The notes below the pieces were generated by a model. That model searched no databases and was not told the DNA's origin. It saw nothing but the letters and a program-made list of their open reading frames with translations. 64,000 nucleotides of DNA from an uncultured Vibrio sp. (GTDB lineage: Bacteria; Pseudomonadota; Gammaproteobacteria; Enterobacterales; Vibrionaceae). Below, in pieces: positions 32,274 through 42,794 of the stretch (its first letter is position 1; every line of letters starts with the position of its first letter). Location of the stretch: NCBI RefSeq assembly GCF_963675395.1, contig NZ_OY776223.1:1860001-1924000 (forward strand), read 5' to 3'. Position numbers and translations under genes: made by a program.

Positions 32274-33695
32274 TCAGAGTTTCTTGATAAACCGACTTTC
32301 CACTTCGATGGTGAATTCGTTGCTCTTATCGGTGAGTATAAACTGAATTGTGGTTATCGCAGAGTTTAGCTTGTCAGGATCTGCGCCAAGACTCATTGGT
32401 AAGTTCAATACTTCACCAGGCTGTACCTGAATGGTCTGTTTACCATACCAGCTCACATCGCTCATGCCCTTTACATCAAGTTGGTATTCCTGTACTTGCT
32501 GAGTCTTATTGATCACTTTAAGCGTGTAGGTGTTCTCGATTTCTCCTGAACTATTAACGCGGAACAGTTGGTTGCGATCTCGAAGCACGCTCATGCCAGC
32601 AGGATCAACGGACGCAATCTGAGCGAAGAATAAGCCGATCATGATCAGGAATACCGCACCATAGCCAAGCAGTTTAGGACGCATAACCTTAGTATGTTTA
32701 CCGGATAAACGGTGCTCCGTGGTGTAGCTGATCAACCCTTTCTCATAACCCATGCGATCCATGGTTTGGTCACACGCATCAATACAGGCACCACAGTTGA
32801 TGCACTCATATTGCAAGCCATCGCGAATATCGATGCCCGTCGGACACACCTGCACACATAAATCACAATCAATGCAGTCGCCCAAGCCGAGTTGTTTTGG
32901 ATCTGCCTTGCGTGGGCGCGGACCACGTTGTTCACCACGCTTGGTATCGTAGCCGACGATAAAGGTGTCTTTATCAAACATCGCTGACTGGAAGCGTGCG
33001 TAAGGACACATGTGAATGCACATGATAGATCGCATCCAGCCGGCGTTACCGTAAGTACAAATAGCAAAGAACATCACCCAGAAAACCGGCCAGAAACTGG
33101 AGTTAAAAGTGAAGAAGTCGATCACCAGTTGTTTCATTGGCACAAAGTAACCGACAAAGGTGAATCCAGTAATCAGCGCGATCGAAAACCAGGCAATATG
33201 CTTAAGTGTTTTACGTAACGCTAAGTTGGCAGTCAACTTGTTAGTGTCCTGTTTACGTCGCTTGTTGGCACTACCTTCTAGTTTCTCTTCAAACCAAATG
33301 TACATAAACGTCCAGACGGTTTGTGGACACAGATAACCACACCAGACCCGACCTAAAAAGGTGGTAATAAAGAACAGGCCGAACGCTCCGATAACAAACA
33401 GCAGGGCAAGCAGAGTAAGATCTTGCGGATAGAGTGTGGTGCCAAAAAAGTTGAACTGTTGATTACCGATATCCAGCAAAATGGCTTGGCGATCTCCGTA
33501 CGGAATCCAAGGTGTCAAAGCAAACAGTAGCAGTAAAAACCAGCCGCCATAGCGTCTTAGTTTTTGATAGGTTCCTTTACTTTCACGTACATAGATGCGA
33601 TTGCTTGGGTTAAAACGATCCCCGTTACCTTTGTGGGTTTTGGGGTTAAAAGTTTTCGGAGTCACATCTTTAATGTCGATTTTATCCTGACTCAT
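32274..33695 (-). CDS. ccoG: Cytochrome c oxidase accessory protein CcoG
   Basis: 473-residue membrane ferredoxin-like protein (FixG/RdxA). Membrane helices lie near 45-63, 88-110, 160-180, 193-215 and 345-363; cysteine clusters include CGYLCPQTVW and two 4Fe-4S motifs, CIDCDLCVQVCP and CINCGACIDACD (about 272-312). An Ig-like periplasmic domain ends the protein. It reduces copper for assembly of cbb3 oxidase. The ccoNOPQ genes are not in the window. Confidence 0.94.
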   Translation of the reverse strand: MSQDKIDIKDVTPKTFNPKTHKGNGDRFNPSNRIYVRESKGTYQKLRRYGGWFLLLLFALTPWIPYGDRQAILLDIGNQQFNFFGTTLYPQDLTLLALLFVIGAFGLFFITTFLGRVWCGYLCPQTVWTFMYIWFEEKLEGSANKRRKQDTNKLTANLALRKTLKHIAWFSIALITGFTFVGYFVPMKQLVIDFFTFNSSFWPVFWVMFFAICTYGNAGWMRSIMCIHMCPYARFQSAMFDKDTFIVGYDTKRGEQRGPRPRKADPKQLGLGDCIDCDLCVQVCPTGIDIRDGLQYECINCGACIDACDQTMDRMGYEKGLISYTTEHRLSGKHTKVMRPKLLGYGAVFLIMIGLFFAQIASVDPAGMSVLRDRNQLFRVNSSGEIENTYTLKVINKTQQVQEYQLDVKGMSDVSWYGKQTIQVQPGEVLNLPMSLGADPDKLNSAITTIQFILTDKSNEFTIEVESRFIKKL

Positions 33696-33924
33696 GTACT
33701 CATCCTTCTTAGGCTTTTTATAATGTTCGGCGTCATTTCTGATGATGTCGCTCTATGACATTGCTATTAGTTATTTTAGTTAATACTGATGAACGGTGAT
33801 TATACAACCAATAACATTTCCTTTTCTTTAACGTAGTCAATGTTTAACAACAAAAGTCAGCACAGTTAACCTGTTAATTGGCTGAACAGTTTTAACTTCC
33901 TGTTATCTATTACGTTCGGGTGTA

Positions 33925-33949
33925 AAAAAGCGACTCGTTGAGTCGCTTG
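33925..33949 (-). terminator. Terminator after yihD
   Basis: AAGCGACTC / GAGTCGCTT stem, loop GTT, T-run on the minus strand (33923-33928 as A on plus). Confidence 0.82.
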
Positions 33950-33969
33950 GATTTTTGCCACAGTGTGGT

Positions 33970-34236
33970 TTATTTGATGATGCCGCGCGCACGCAAAAGA
34001 GCCGTTTTGAAATCGTCCTCCTGGTCTTTTTTCAAACCAGGGATCATTTCATCTTTGCTGCTGTTACGCATTTTCAAATGGTAGATCAGAACATCGTCGG
34101 TGAGGTCTTCCAGTTTGCCCTCATAACCCGCTTCTTGAGACAGTTTGATAATGAACTGTAGCAGGTTCATATCTTGGTCTTTTTGCCACTCTGGTTCTAA
34201 TAGCTCAAGCAGCTCTTCGATACGATGACACTTCAT
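33970..34236 (-). CDS. yihD: DUF1040 protein YihD
   Basis: 88-residue soluble protein matching E. coli Yih[34 protein letters not shown] and [13 protein letters not shown] at the end. Biochemical function is unknown. Start ATG 34236 is preceded by GGAG and gives the family N-terminus. Its own terminator follows. Confidence 0.9.
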   Translation of the reverse strand: MKCHRIEELLELLEPEWQKDQDMNLLQFIIKLSQEAGYEGKLEDLTDDVLIYHLKMRNSSKDEMIPGLKKDQEDDFKTALLRARGIIK

Positions 34237-34360
34237 TGCTTTCTCCACAAATTTTATAGGTATTTTGTTTAAGGTATCAAATTGCGTTGAGAAGACAAAT
34301 AGGTGCCCGAAAACAAACTGATCGTTTGAGTGCTTTTCTAAACGATAGAAAGGGGAAAAG

Positions 34361-34386
34361 AAAAAGCGCAGCTGATGCCGCGCTTT
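34361..34386 (-). terminator. Terminator after the 55-codon small gene
   Basis: On the minus strand AAAGCGCGGC / GCTGCGCTTT with loop ATCA and a following T-rich run; starts four bases after the small gene's stop. Confidence 0.75.
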
Positions 34387-34389
34387 ATA

Positions 34390-34557
34390 TTAAGCTGCTT
34401 TGATAACTTTGGACGGAGTTTTCGACGTTACCGCTTTTTTCTCAACCAATGTCATAGCAGGCGCAACTTGGTGTGCCTTTGGTGCAGCAGCAAAGCCACT
34501 GCGGCGACGCATTGCACTACTATTGGTGTGTGCGAACCTGACTGTTGTTGGGCGCAT
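34390..34557 (-). CDS. Small basic hypothetical protein (55 aa)
   Basis: 55-codon frame beginning MRPTTVRFAHTNSSAMRRRS and ending KVIKAA. The product is strongly basic (Arg- and Lys-rich with few acidic residues), Ala-rich, with no membrane segment or signal peptide. An AGGT sequence lies 11 bases before ATG and a clear intrinsic terminator immediately follows the stop, which supports transcription as a separate unit. I do not recognise the family. It might instead be the 3' end of a small RNA. Confidence 0.55.
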   Translation of the reverse strand: MRPTTVRFAHTNSSAMRRRSGFAAAPKAHQVAPAMTLVEKKAVTSKTPSKVIKAA

Positions 34558-34854
34558 TTAGTTACCTAACTGTCAGGCATATCCATTGCCGTTCTAATGC
34601 CCTGAATCACTATGAGCTCATCTTGAACTACTTAAAGACTCGCTCTTTTGGCTCGCGCCAATCCAGTTAGTGAGCAGGAATAACGATATGCATGCATATC
34701 AATTAATAGGTTAGCACTCTTGTTATAATTGGTCGATACTTGAGCAATTGAATTTTTTCCGATTTTGTCGTTTTAAACCGAAAATGAGTGCAAAAATTTG
34801 TTTTGATCCCCTGATCAGCAGTAGTAGTATGAGATCTCTACAAAGGAGGTGCAT

Positions 34855-35667
34855 ATGTCATTTTTAAAGAAGACACTTGCGAGTTTTGGTATCGGCAGTG
34901 CTAAAGTCGATTCGATCCTGAATCAGGATGTGATATACCCCGGCCAGAGTGTGGATGTGTCTATCCATGTTTACGGTGGAGCGACAGAACAAAAGATCGA
35001 TAACATCGATATGAAGCTCTGTTGTCGCTACATAGCTGAGGCACCTGATGACCGGGGCTCTCGAGAAGGGCATAACATGCGTCGAGTGCCGCAGACTCAT
35101 GTCCTGACTGAGTGGCGCCTCCCTTACTCGTTTATCATTCATTCCGCAGAAGAGCGTACCTTTGATGTGAAGCTCGATGTTCCCTGGAATACCCCCGTTA
35201 CGATTGGTGACGCGAAAGTATGGTTGGAAACGGGACTGGACGTTGCCGCTGCGCTTGATCCTACCGATAAAGACACGATTACTATTCGACCTGATCCACT
35301 TATGGACGCAATTCTGTCGGCATTTGAAGCGCAAGGGTTGCGTATTCGCCAGGTGGAGTGTGAAGAGGTAAAGGGCTTTGATCTGCCATTTGTTCAGGAA
35401 TTTGAAATGGTACCCACCGATGGGCCATACCATGGTGTATGGCGTGAGTTGGAATTTGTGGCACATCGCAGTGAGGAAGAGTTAAAGTTGTGGTTTGAAA
35501 TAGACCGAACTCGAAGTGGCGCTGGAGGAATGCTGGCGAGCCTTCTTGGCAGTGGTAAGCTTAACCGAGAACTGACGATTCCTGTGACGACCAGCCCTGA
35601 AGAAGTGGGAGAGATTGTACTTAATTACCTCGACCAAACCACCGCCATTCACGACCCTGAAGTTTAG
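34855..35667 (+). CDS. Spo0M-like (SpoOM family) protein
   Basis: 270-residue cytoplasmic protein of the arrestin-like Spo0M family: MSFLKKTLASFGIGSAKVDS, then YPGQSVDVSIHVYGG and the two-lobed beta-rich body with TEWRLPYSF and SGAGGMLASLLGSGK. In Bacillus Spo0M affects sporulation and cell-division phenotype; its role in non-sporulating Vibrio is unknown. Start ATG 34855 sits behind a perfect AAAGGAGGT site; the GTG at 34849 is part of that site. Confidence 0.85.
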   Translation: MSFLKKTLASFGIGSAKVDSILNQDVIYPGQSVDVSIHVYGGATEQKIDNIDMKLCCRYIAEAPDDRGSREGHNMRRVPQTHVLTEWRLPYSFIIHSAEERTFDVKLDVPWNTPVTIGDAKVWLETGLDVAAALDPTDKDTITIRPDPLMDAILSAFEAQGLRIRQVECEEVKGFDLPFVQEFEMVPTDGPYHGVWRELEFVAHRSEEELKLWFEIDRTRSGAGGMLASLLGSGKLNRELTIPVTTSPEEVGEIVLNYLDQTTAIHDPEV

Positions 35668-35732
35668 CTTACACGTGTACGCTTAATGTGCCATACTAGA
35701 GTGAATTTACACGCTCTAGTATAGGTGCTTCG

Positions 35733-36386
35733 ATGTCATCACTAAAGAAACCTCAATACAGTCAGAGTGAAGAATTTGCTAACTCGCTCACCCATGGTAT
35801 CGGGATGATTCTGGGGATCGTTGGTTTGATTCTGCTGTTAATCAGAACAAACGATCATCAAGCGGATACTCTGACCATCACCAGTATGGCGATCTACGGC
35901 ACGAGTATCATTGTGCTGTTTCTCGCATCAACGCTGTACCATGCGATTCCACACCCGAAAGCAAAACGCTGGCTGAAAACATTTGACCACTGCGCAATTT
36001 ATTTATTGATAGCGGGTAGTTACACGCCATTTTTATTGGTGAGTTTACGTACGCCACTGGCGATTGGTCTGATGATCGTGATTTGGAGCATCGCTTTAAT
36101 TGGCATCATCATGAAAGTCGGGTTTATTCACCGTTTTAAGCATTTGTCTCTGACGAGTTATCTGGTGATGGGCTGGCTGTCGCTGATTGTGATTTATGAG
36201 CTGGCGATCACTCTGGATATAGGCGGTCTAACCCTGCTAGCGGTAGGTGGCTTGATCTATTCTCTTGGGGTTATTTTTTACGTGGCTAAACGCATTCCCT
36301 TTAATCATGCTATTTGGCATGGCTTTGTTCTGGCGGGTTGTGTGTGTCACTTCTTCGCTATCTATTATTTTGTCGAGCCGATCTAA
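35733..36386 (+). CDS. trhA: TrhA/hemolysin III family (PAQR) membrane protein
   Basis: 217-residue seven-helix protein of the PAQR/hemolysin III family (E. coli YqfA). Metal-site motifs are visible: [11 protein letters not shown] (residue 13 on), [12 protein letters not shown] (serine and histidine, about 62-74) and the C-terminal [18 protein letters not shown] with three histidines. Members affect membrane energetics and lipid homeostasis; haemolytic activity should not be assumed. Convergent with the DUF3157 gene. Confidence 0.9.
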   Translation: MSSLKKPQYSQSEEFANSLTHGIGMILGIVGLILLLIRTNDHQADTLTITSMAIYGTSIIVLFLASTLYHAIPHPKAKRWLKTFDHCAIYLLIAGSYTPFLLVSLRTPLAIGLMIVIWSIALIGIIMKVGFIHRFKHLSLTSYLVMGWLSLIVIYELAITLDIGGLTLLAVGGLIYSLGVIFYVAKRIPFNHAIWHGFVLAGCVCHFFAIYYFVEPI

Positions 36387-36402
36387 GGTTGCCTTAGTCG
36401 GC
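36377..36402. terminator. Weak hairpin between trhA and the DUF3157 gene
   Basis: GCCGATCTAAGG / CCTTAGTCGGC with one bulge; overlaps the trhA stop and lacks a long T-run. Confidence 0.35.
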
Positions 36403-36414
36403 CCGATGGTCGTA

Positions 36415-37008
36415 TTAGCGACTCTCTACTGCCACGACCTGTGCGGAGAGTTGGTACTGCTGAGATTGGGGTAGCGCCAGTCTAATAGCTTTACCTTGCT
36501 CAGCCTGTTGTGGGCGAAGATAGGTATCTGCCATACGTTTGATCGACTGCCATACAATGACCTTTTCTTTTGCCAGCGCTTGTCCAGACATATCGAACAC
36601 CTGAACTTCGACCTCAATCTGAATTACTGACTGCGAGCTTTGGTTAGTGATCGAGGTAGGGAAGATCAGTTCGCCACCTTCGTAGCTCGCAGAACCAATC
36701 AATATATCCACACCTGAATCTGATAACTGCATGGTTGGTTTTTTCGCATTGACGGTAACGGTTGTACCCACGGTTTTTGCCACGACAGGTATTGCCGTAA
36801 TCATTGGCGCAGAAATCGCTTGAGAAGCGGTTGTTATCGTTTTGGTTGCTGAGGCGGCGGCCGCTTCTGGCGCTGTGCTCTCAACCACATACTCCCAAGT
36901 AAAGTCATCATTTAACTTTACGTTTCTTCCGTCGGCTAACGTTACAACCTCGACTGCATAGACCGATGAACTGGCCAGCAGAGTAGCCAAAGTAATCCAA
37001 GTTTTCAT
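36415..37008 (-). CDS. DUF3157 secreted protein
   Basis: 197-residue exported protein. Signal peptide MKTWITLATLLASSSVYA, then TLADGRNVKLNDDFTWEYV, an Ala/Thr-rich linker (about 48-100) and a C-terminal beta domain (IQIEVEVQVFDMSGQALAKE). The N-terminal pattern fits the DUF3157 family. Function unknown. Starts 25 bases after the trkH stop, so it is probably co-transcribed with trkAH. Start ATG 37008 is preceded by AAAGG. Confidence 0.78.
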   Translation of the reverse strand: MKTWITLATLLASSSVYAVEVVTLADGRNVKLNDDFTWEYVVESTAPEAAAASATKTITTASQAISAPMITAIPVVAKTVGTTVTVNAKKPTMQLSDSGVDILIGSASYEGGELIFPTSITNQSSQSVIQIEVEVQVFDMSGQALAKEKVIVWQSIKRMADTYLRPQQAEQGKAIRLALPQSQQYQLSAQVVAVESR

Positions 37009-37033
37009 TGTTGTACCTTTTATTTCATTGCCG

Positions 37034-38479
37034 TTAACGACGCCAGAAGGCCGGAAAGAACAATACAAGAATAGTCAGAATTTCTAGACGGCCCATTAAC
37101 ATGCCAAAACTTAATAGCCATTTTGCGGAGTCGGGTAATGGAGCAAAGTTACCAGTAGGACCAATGACTGAGCCCATACCAGGGCCAACGTTCGCCACAG
37201 CGGTAATCGAGCCAGATATGCTGGTAATTGGGTCTAAACCTAGCGCACTCAGACAACCAGCGATGAAGATGATGGTGATAAAAAACATCAACACAAAAGC
37301 GACAACGGATCGCACAATGTCGTCGTTCACGGGGCGTTGGTTATAGCGTTGGACAAAAACACCAGAAGGGTGAACCAGTTTCAGCATCTGCTTGTTCAGC
37401 AATGTCATTGCTACCTGAAAACGGAATATTTTTATCCCACCAGATGTTGAACCTGAGCAAGCTCCGGCAATCATCAAGAAGGCGAACAACGTGGTTGGTA
37501 ATGCTCCCCATGCAGTGAAGTCTTCTAGGCCAAAACCGGTTGTCGTCACGACTGACACGATATTGAACATCGACACCCGTAAAGCATCAAGTATGGTGTA
37601 ACCATCGCGAATGACCAGCCAGCACGCAATAACTAGACTTGAGAAGAGAAACAGGTAAGCAAAACCACGTACCTGGGCATCTTTAAGTAATATATCAATA
37701 CGACGTTTTCTAAGTGCCGCAACGAACAGCAAGAAAGGTAACCCACCTAGGAACATAAAGGCTGTCGCAACCCAGTGCGCTCCGTTGGAGAAATGATTCA
37801 TTGAGCCGTCAGATGTCGAGTAACCACCAGTCGAAAGGGTAGTAAACGCGTGGTTGATTGCCTCAAAGACACTCATGCCTGTCAGGATATAGCCACCGAT
37901 ACACAGCCCGGTTAGGATCAGATAAACCAAAACGATGTTTTTCGCGACAGTCTTAGCTCTTGGGCTACTTTTATCCGACCAGTCGGAAGATTCGGTCTGG
38001 AACAGCTTCATACCACCGACGTTAAGCATTGGCAAAACCGCTACCGCCATAACGATAAAACCGACACCACCAAGCCACTGCAGGATGGAACGCCACAATA
38101 AGATGCTTGGTGCCATGTCATCCAAACCGCTCAGGACAGTCGAACCTGTGGTGGTGATCCCCGACATGGTTTCGAAATAGGCATCGGTAAAGCTGATGTG
38201 GTTAATAAAGACAAACGGCAACGCCGCGAAAGCACTGGCGATAGTCCAGACCAGACTGGTGATGAGGAACATGTCGCGCACACTGAGTTTGAACTTAGCG
38301 GTTCGGCCAATACTCAGGCAGATAAATGCAGCCAGGTGCGTAATCACCACGGCTTGGGCGAAGTCGAGAAATCCGCCGGTACCAGTGAAGAAAGCGACCA
38401 AAGTAGGTACGTACATGAAAAGGGCCAGTTTAGATAAAACCAGCCCGATAACAAACAGTACGGGACGTAAGTTGACCAT
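37034..38479 (-). CDS. trkH: Trk potassium uptake protein TrkH
   Basis: 481-residue K+ channel subunit with four M1-P-M2 repeats. Selectivity-filter segments include SGITTTGSTVL (about 105), TLSTGGYST (about 215), VTTTGFG (about 312) and VANVGPG (about 430). It works with the cytoplasmic gating subunit TrkA encoded nine bases upstream. Confidence 0.96.
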   Translation of the reverse strand: MVNLRPVLFVIGLVLSKLALFMYVPTLVAFFTGTGGFLDFAQAVVITHLAAFICLSIGRTAKFKLSVRDMFLITSLVWTIASAFAALPFVFINHISFTDAYFETMSGITTTGSTVLSGLDDMAPSILLWRSILQWLGGVGFIVMAVAVLPMLNVGGMKLFQTESSDWSDKSSPRAKTVAKNIVLVYLILTGLCIGGYILTGMSVFEAINHAFTTLSTGGYSTSDGSMNHFSNGAHWVATAFMFLGGLPFLLFVAALRKRRIDILLKDAQVRGFAYLFLFSSLVIACWLVIRDGYTILDALRVSMFNIVSVVTTTGFGLEDFTAWGALPTTLFAFLMIAGACSGSTSGGIKIFRFQVAMTLLNKQMLKLVHPSGVFVQRYNQRPVNDDIVRSVVAFVLMFFITIIFIAGCLSALGLDPITSISGSITAVANVGPGMGSVIGPTGNFAPLPDSAKWLLSFGMLMGRLEILTILVLFFPAFWRR

Positions 38480-38488
38480 AAGAGAGTC

Positions 38489-39865
38489 CTAGAGGAAAAA
38501 TGGGCTCGGCTGGAACAGAGCTTCGACGTCTGGTACGTATTTTTTGTCGACTAGGAACATCACCACATGGTCATCTTGTTCGATGATCGTACGGTCGTGC
38601 GCGATCAGTACTTCTTCGCCACGCACAATGGCACCAATGGTGGTTCCTGGTGGCAGCTTAATGTCACCAATGGCGCGGCCAACCACTTTAGAGGTACTCT
38701 CATCACCGTGGGCAATGGCTTCAATCGCTTCTGCGGCACCGCGGCGCAAAGAAGAAACATTAACAATATCGGCACGGCGAACGTGGGTCAAAAGCGCGGA
38801 AATGGTCGCTTGCTGAGGTGAAATAGCAACATCAATCACGCCTCCTTGCACAAGGTCAACATAGGCACCGCGCTGAATCAGCACCATTACCTTTTTTGCC
38901 CCCATACGTTTTGCCAGCATCGCAGACATAATGTTGGTTTCATCTTCGTTCGTCAGCGCAATGAACACGTCGACTTGATCGATGTTTTCTTCGGTTAACA
39001 GCTCTTGGTCTGCAGCATCCCCACAGAAGACAATGGTGTTTTCCAACTGCTCAGAAAGATTTTCCGCTCGCGGGTAGTTGCGCTCGATTAACTTCACGCT
39101 ATAGGTCTGTTCTAAGCGTTTTGCCAAGCTTGCACCGATGTTACCACCACCAACAATCATAATGCGGCGGTAGGGCTTCTCAAGGCGCTGCAGTTCACTC
39201 ATTACTGAGCGGATATGATTACTTGCCGCAACAAAGAACACCTCATCATCTGCTTCAATGATGGTGGTGCCTTGTGGTCGAATAGGGCGACCTTGACGGA
39301 AAATGGCTGCTACTCGAGTATCAATGTGTGGCATGTGTTCTCGCAGCGCAGAGAGTGCGTTACCCACCAATGGTCCGCCATAGTAGGCTTTTACAGCCAC
39401 CAGACTGACTTTCTGCTCAGCGAAACTGACAACCTGGAGTGCACCAGGGTATTGGATCAAACGCTCAATATAGCTGGTTACCAGCTCTTCTGGTGCAATA
39501 AGGTGGTCGACAGGGATCGCACCAGACTTAAACAGGGCTTCCTTTTCTGCCAGATATTCTGGCGAACGGATACGCGCAACACGGTTAGGCGTGTTAAACA
39601 GAGTGAAGGCGACCTGACACGCTGCCATATTGGTTTCGTCAGTGTTGGTAACCGCAACCAGCATGTCGGCATCTTGTGCGCCAGCTTCGTGGAGTACATC
39701 CGGGTGGCTTGCATGGCCATTGACCACTCGCAGGTCATATTTGTCTTGCAGTTCACGCAGTCGATCAGAGTTGTTGTCGACGATGGTGATGTCGTTGTTC
39801 TCACCAACCAGGTTTTCTGCCAGTGTGCCGCCAACCTGACCAGCACCAAGAATAATGATCTTCAT
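38489..39865 (-). CDS. trkA: Trk potassium uptake regulatory protein TrkA
   Basis: 458-residue peripheral protein with two RCK modules: Rossmann motifs [11 protein letters not shown] (residue 7) and [12 protein letters not shown] (about 239), each followed by a TrkA-C domain. It binds NAD(H)/ATP and gates TrkH. Separated from rsmB by a terminator, so it likely has its own promoter. Confidence 0.97.
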   Translation of the reverse strand: MKIIILGAGQVGGTLAENLVGENNDITIVDNNSDRLRELQDKYDLRVVNGHASHPDVLHEAGAQDADMLVAVTNTDETNMAACQVAFTLFNTPNRVARIRSPEYLAEKEALFKSGAIPVDHLIAPEELVTSYIERLIQYPGALQVVSFAEQKVSLVAVKAYYGGPLVGNALSALREHMPHIDTRVAAIFRQGRPIRPQGTTIIEADDEVFFVAASNHIRSVMSELQRLEKPYRRIMIVGGGNIGASLAKRLEQTYSVKLIERNYPRAENLSEQLENTIVFCGDAADQELLTEENIDQVDVFIALTNEDETNIMSAMLAKRMGAKKVMVLIQRGAYVDLVQGGVIDVAISPQQATISALLTHVRRADIVNVSSLRRGAAEAIEAIAHGDESTSKVVGRAIGDIKLPPGTTIGAIVRGEEVLIAHDRTIIEQDDHVVMFLVDKKYVPDVEALFQPSPFFL

Positions 39866-39884
39866 ACTCTTTTCTCGTTATCTG

Positions 39885-39913
39885 AAAAAGGCGATTGAAT
39901 GACTCCAATCGCC
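39885..39913 (-). terminator. Terminator after rsmB
   Basis: GGCGATTG / CAATCGCC stem with an eight-base loop and T5 on the minus strand; lies between rsmB and trkA. Confidence 0.75.
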
Positions 39914-39928
39914 CTATTTAACCTGCTG

Positions 39929-41212
39929 TTACGCGTGTGTTTTGGTCAGCACGGTGTAGTAGAATCCATCCATGTCTTCTTCACCTGGTAGAATTTGACG
40001 ACCAGGTTGCTCGGGATCCGAATCCAGCAATTTCGCATCAGTGGTGCGAGCTAAGAATGCTTTCACTTGTTCCACATTCTCTTGTGGAGTGATTGAACAA
40101 GTTGCATAAACCATTGTGCCGCCCGGTTTCAGCTGTGTCCACATCGCATCGAAAATTTCACTTTGCAGTTCAGCTAAAGCCGCGATGTCGTCGGCACGGC
40201 GTAGCCATTTGATATCAGGGTGACGGCGAATGACACCTGTTGCAGAACATGGTGCATCCAGCAAGATGCGGTCAAATTGTTCACCTTGCCACCATTCTTG
40301 AGGATTACGTGCATCGCCGCAAACCACTTTTGCCTGAAGATTGAGACGCTTCAGGTTTTCATGTACGCGTTTCAGGCGAGTGTCATCGCAGTCAATTGCG
40401 ACCACTTCGCTGCCGGATGTACGCTCAAGAATATGTGCAGTTTTGCCACCTGGTGCTGCGCAGCAATCCAGAATCAGCTCGCCATCTTTTGGCTCTAGGT
40501 AGTTAATTGAAAGCTGAGCCGCAGCATCTTGTACCGATACCCAGCCTTTCTCAAACCCAGGCAACTTGGTTACATCGCATGGCGCAGCCAATTTTAGCGC
40601 GTCCATTGCCTCTGTGTGCGGCGTGGCCTCAATGTTTTCATTTTTGAGTAGTGCCAGATATTCATCACGAGTATGGTGCTGGTGGTTTACTCGCAGCCAC
40701 ATTGGCGCCTTCTGATTATTGGCTTCGACAATTCTTTCCCACTGTTGCGGGTAAGCATCCTGTAGCAGCTTGAGTAACCAGCTTGGGTGGCCATATTTAC
40801 CAGCGTTGTGGCTAACAGCGATCTCGTCAAGCTCTTCCTGGTTGCGTTGGTAATTACGTAATACCGCATTAATCAGACCACGCAGTCGAGGGCCTTTTAA
40901 ATCTTTAGTGCCTTCAACGGTTTCGCCAACGGCTGCATGTGCAGGAATGCGCATAAAGCTCAGTTGATAAATACCAACCAGGATTAAGTGATGGAAAACA
41001 CGCTGTTTACCTTTCAAAGGCTTATCCATTAGCTGGCTTGAAATGGTTTCAAGGCGAGGTAAGTAGCGAAGTGCTCCGTAACAGATCTCTTGCAAAAGCG
41101 CGTGATCACGAGGTCGGATGGTTTGTTGAGCCGCTGGTAGAGCGCTAGAAAGAGAATGGCCCTTGTCGACGACAAGATACAAGACGTTGGCAGCCGCAGC
41201 GCGAACATTCAT
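39929..41212 (-). CDS. rsmB: 16S rRNA (cytosine967-C5)-methyltransferase RsmB
   Basis: 427-residue methyltransferase. N-terminal NusB-like domain (about 1-135, [16 protein letters not shown]), SAM motif [15 protein letters not shown] (about 255), motif [22 protein letters not shown] and the catalytic cysteine in [16 protein letters not shown]. Part of the def-fmt-rsmB order. Confidence 0.97.
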   Translation of the reverse strand: MNVRAAAANVLYLVVDKGHSLSSALPAAQQTIRPRDHALLQEICYGALRYLPRLETISSQLMDKPLKGKQRVFHHLILVGIYQLSFMRIPAHAAVGETVEGTKDLKGPRLRGLINAVLRNYQRNQEELDEIAVSHNAGKYGHPSWLLKLLQDAYPQQWERIVEANNQKAPMWLRVNHQHHTRDEYLALLKNENIEATPHTEAMDALKLAAPCDVTKLPGFEKGWVSVQDAAAQLSINYLEPKDGELILDCCAAPGGKTAHILERTSGSEVVAIDCDDTRLKRVHENLKRLNLQAKVVCGDARNPQEWWQGEQFDRILLDAPCSATGVIRRHPDIKWLRRADDIAALAELQSEIFDAMWTQLKPGGTMVYATCSITPQENVEQVKAFLARTTDAKLLDSDPEQPGRQILPGEEDMDGFYYTVLTKTHA

Positions 41213-41231
41213 GATGAGTACCTTAAAGTAA

Positions 41232-41252
41232 AGGAGGGCATCTCTGCCCTCT
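41232..41252 (-). terminator. Weak terminator between fmt and rsmB
   Basis: GAGGGCA / TGCCCTC stem with a four-base loop and a short pyrimidine tail; probably partial. Confidence 0.4.
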
Positions 41253-41294
41253 AAAAGTTCGTATTATTAGGGGAATAACTCACCCTAGTATGGC

Positions 41295-42242
41295 TTAAAT
41301 CAGCTGGGTGCCAACTTCAAACCAAGATGCACGCGAGTTCAGAATGTCTTGAACTGGCATGGCTTTTTTACCAGGAACCTGTAATTGCTCCAGAACTAAT
41401 ACGCCATTGCCTGTCGCTACATAGATTCCGGTTTTGTCTGCCTGCACGATCGTGCCAGCCGGCTTATCGCTGGTTTGCTCCGCTACTCGGCTTTGCCATA
41501 CCTTGATGCTGTTTTCAGCCGCTTCAAAATGACTCATTGGCCATGGGTTGAATGCGCGAACACAGCGTTCAATGTGTGTGGCGTCATCGCTCCAGTTGAT
41601 GCGAGCTTCTTCTTTGCTGAGCTTTTTCGCGTAGTTTGCGAGCTCATCATCTTGCTTAACAGGTACTGCTTTACCAGCTGCGATAGCTGCCAGGCAATCA
41701 ATCAGCGCTTCTGGCCCAAGATCCGCGAGCTTTTCGTACATAGACGCGCTGGTATCGGTCGCTTCGATTGGTAGCGTCGCGATTTTCAGCATATCACCTG
41801 TATCCAAGCCAATATCCATCTGCATGATGGTTACGCCAGTTTCTGCATCGCCCGCCCAAATTGAGCGTTGGATTGGTGCTGCACCACGCCAGCGAGGCAA
41901 GATAGAGCCGTGTACGTTAATACAACCGAGCTTAGGTGTGTCTAATACCGTTTGTGGTAGCAGAAGACCATAAGCCACAACGATCATGATATCGGCATTT
42001 AGGTCAGCTAGCGCTTGCTTCGCTTGATCTGATTTGAAGTTCTCAGGCTGATAAACCGGGATATCGTGTTCCAGCGCGATATTTTTAACTGGGCTTGCAG
42101 TTAGTTTCTTACCGCGACCGGCAGGGCGGTCTGGTTGAGTGTAAACGGCAATGACCTTGTGCTCCGAAGACAACAACGCCGCCAAATGACGGGCGGCGAA
42201 ATCCGGAGTACCTGCAAAGACAATACGTAAAGACTGACTCAA
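41295..42242 (-). CDS. fmt: Methionyl-tRNA formyltransferase
   Basis: 315-residue enzyme formylating initiator Met-tRNA with 10-formyl-THF. The family N-terminus [21 protein letters not shown], the loop [12 protein letters not shown], and the signature [20 protein letters not shown] (catalytic Asn and His) are present. Coupled to def 33 bases upstream, the matching deformylase. Confidence 0.97.
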   Translation of the reverse strand: MSQSLRIVFAGTPDFAARHLAALLSSEHKVIAVYTQPDRPAGRGKKLTASPVKNIALEHDIPVYQPENFKSDQAKQALADLNADIMIVVAYGLLLPQTVLDTPKLGCINVHGSILPRWRGAAPIQRSIWAGDAETGVTIMQMDIGLDTGDMLKIATLPIEATDTSASMYEKLADLGPEALIDCLAAIAAGKAVPVKQDDELANYAKKLSKEEARINWSDDATHIERCVRAFNPWPMSHFEAAENSIKVWQSRVAEQTSDKPAGTIVQADKTGIYVATGNGVLVLEQLQVPGKKAMPVQDILNSRASWFEVGTQLI

Positions 42243-42275
42243 GGTAGACTTCCTTCTAATTGGTATGGTTCGCGA

Positions 42276-42794
42276 TTAAGCGCTTAGCTGCTTCTCGTTA
42301 TAGCGTTTGATCTTCGCTAGTTTGTCCTGAATGCGCTTACGCTTTAGCGGCGATAGATAATCAACAAACAATTTACCTTGTAGGTGATCCAGTTCGTGCT
42401 GAACACAAATCGCTAGCAGATCATCAGCTTCAAAGGTAAATTCTTTGCCGTCGCGATCTAATGCTTTAACGGTAACTTCAGCCGCACGAGGTACCAATGC
42501 GCGAGCACCCGGCACCGATAGACAGCCTTCTTCGATGCCATCTTCGCCACGTTTTTCCAGAATCTCAGGGTTGATAAGCACCATTGGCTCATCACGAATT
42601 TCTGAAATATCAATCACTACGATACGTTTGTGGATATCAACCTGCGTTGCGGCAAGGCCAATACCTTCTTCGTCGTACATGGTTTCAATCATATCATCGA
42701 CGATTTTTTGAATTTCAGGTGTCACCTCTTCCACAGGCTTAGCTACTGTGCGTAGGCGATCATCTGGAAATGTTAATACTTGTAATACAGACAT
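42276..42794 (-). CDS. def: Peptide deformylase
   Basis: 172-residue metalloenzyme. Motifs: GIGLAATQ (44-51), EGCLSVPG with metal ligand Cys91, and QHELDHLQG (about 132-140) with the catalytic glutamate and two histidine ligands. Start ATG 42794 ([15 protein letters not shown]) is the family start; the longer frame from 42902 is not supported. Confidence 0.97.
   Translation of the reverse strand: MSVLQVLTFPDDRLRTVAKPVEEVTPEIQKIVDDMIETMYDEEGIGLAATQVDIHKRIVVIDISEIRDEPMVLINPEILEKRGEDGIEEGCLSVPGARALVPRAAEVTVKALDRDGKEFTFEADDLLAICVQHELDHLQGKLFVDYLSPLKRKRIQDKLAKIKRYNEKQLSA

Noticed and set aside
39215..39898. 227-codon plus-strand frame opposite trkA
   Set aside because: It is antisense to the strongly conserved TrkA coding sequence; composition and lack of family features mark it as a shadow.
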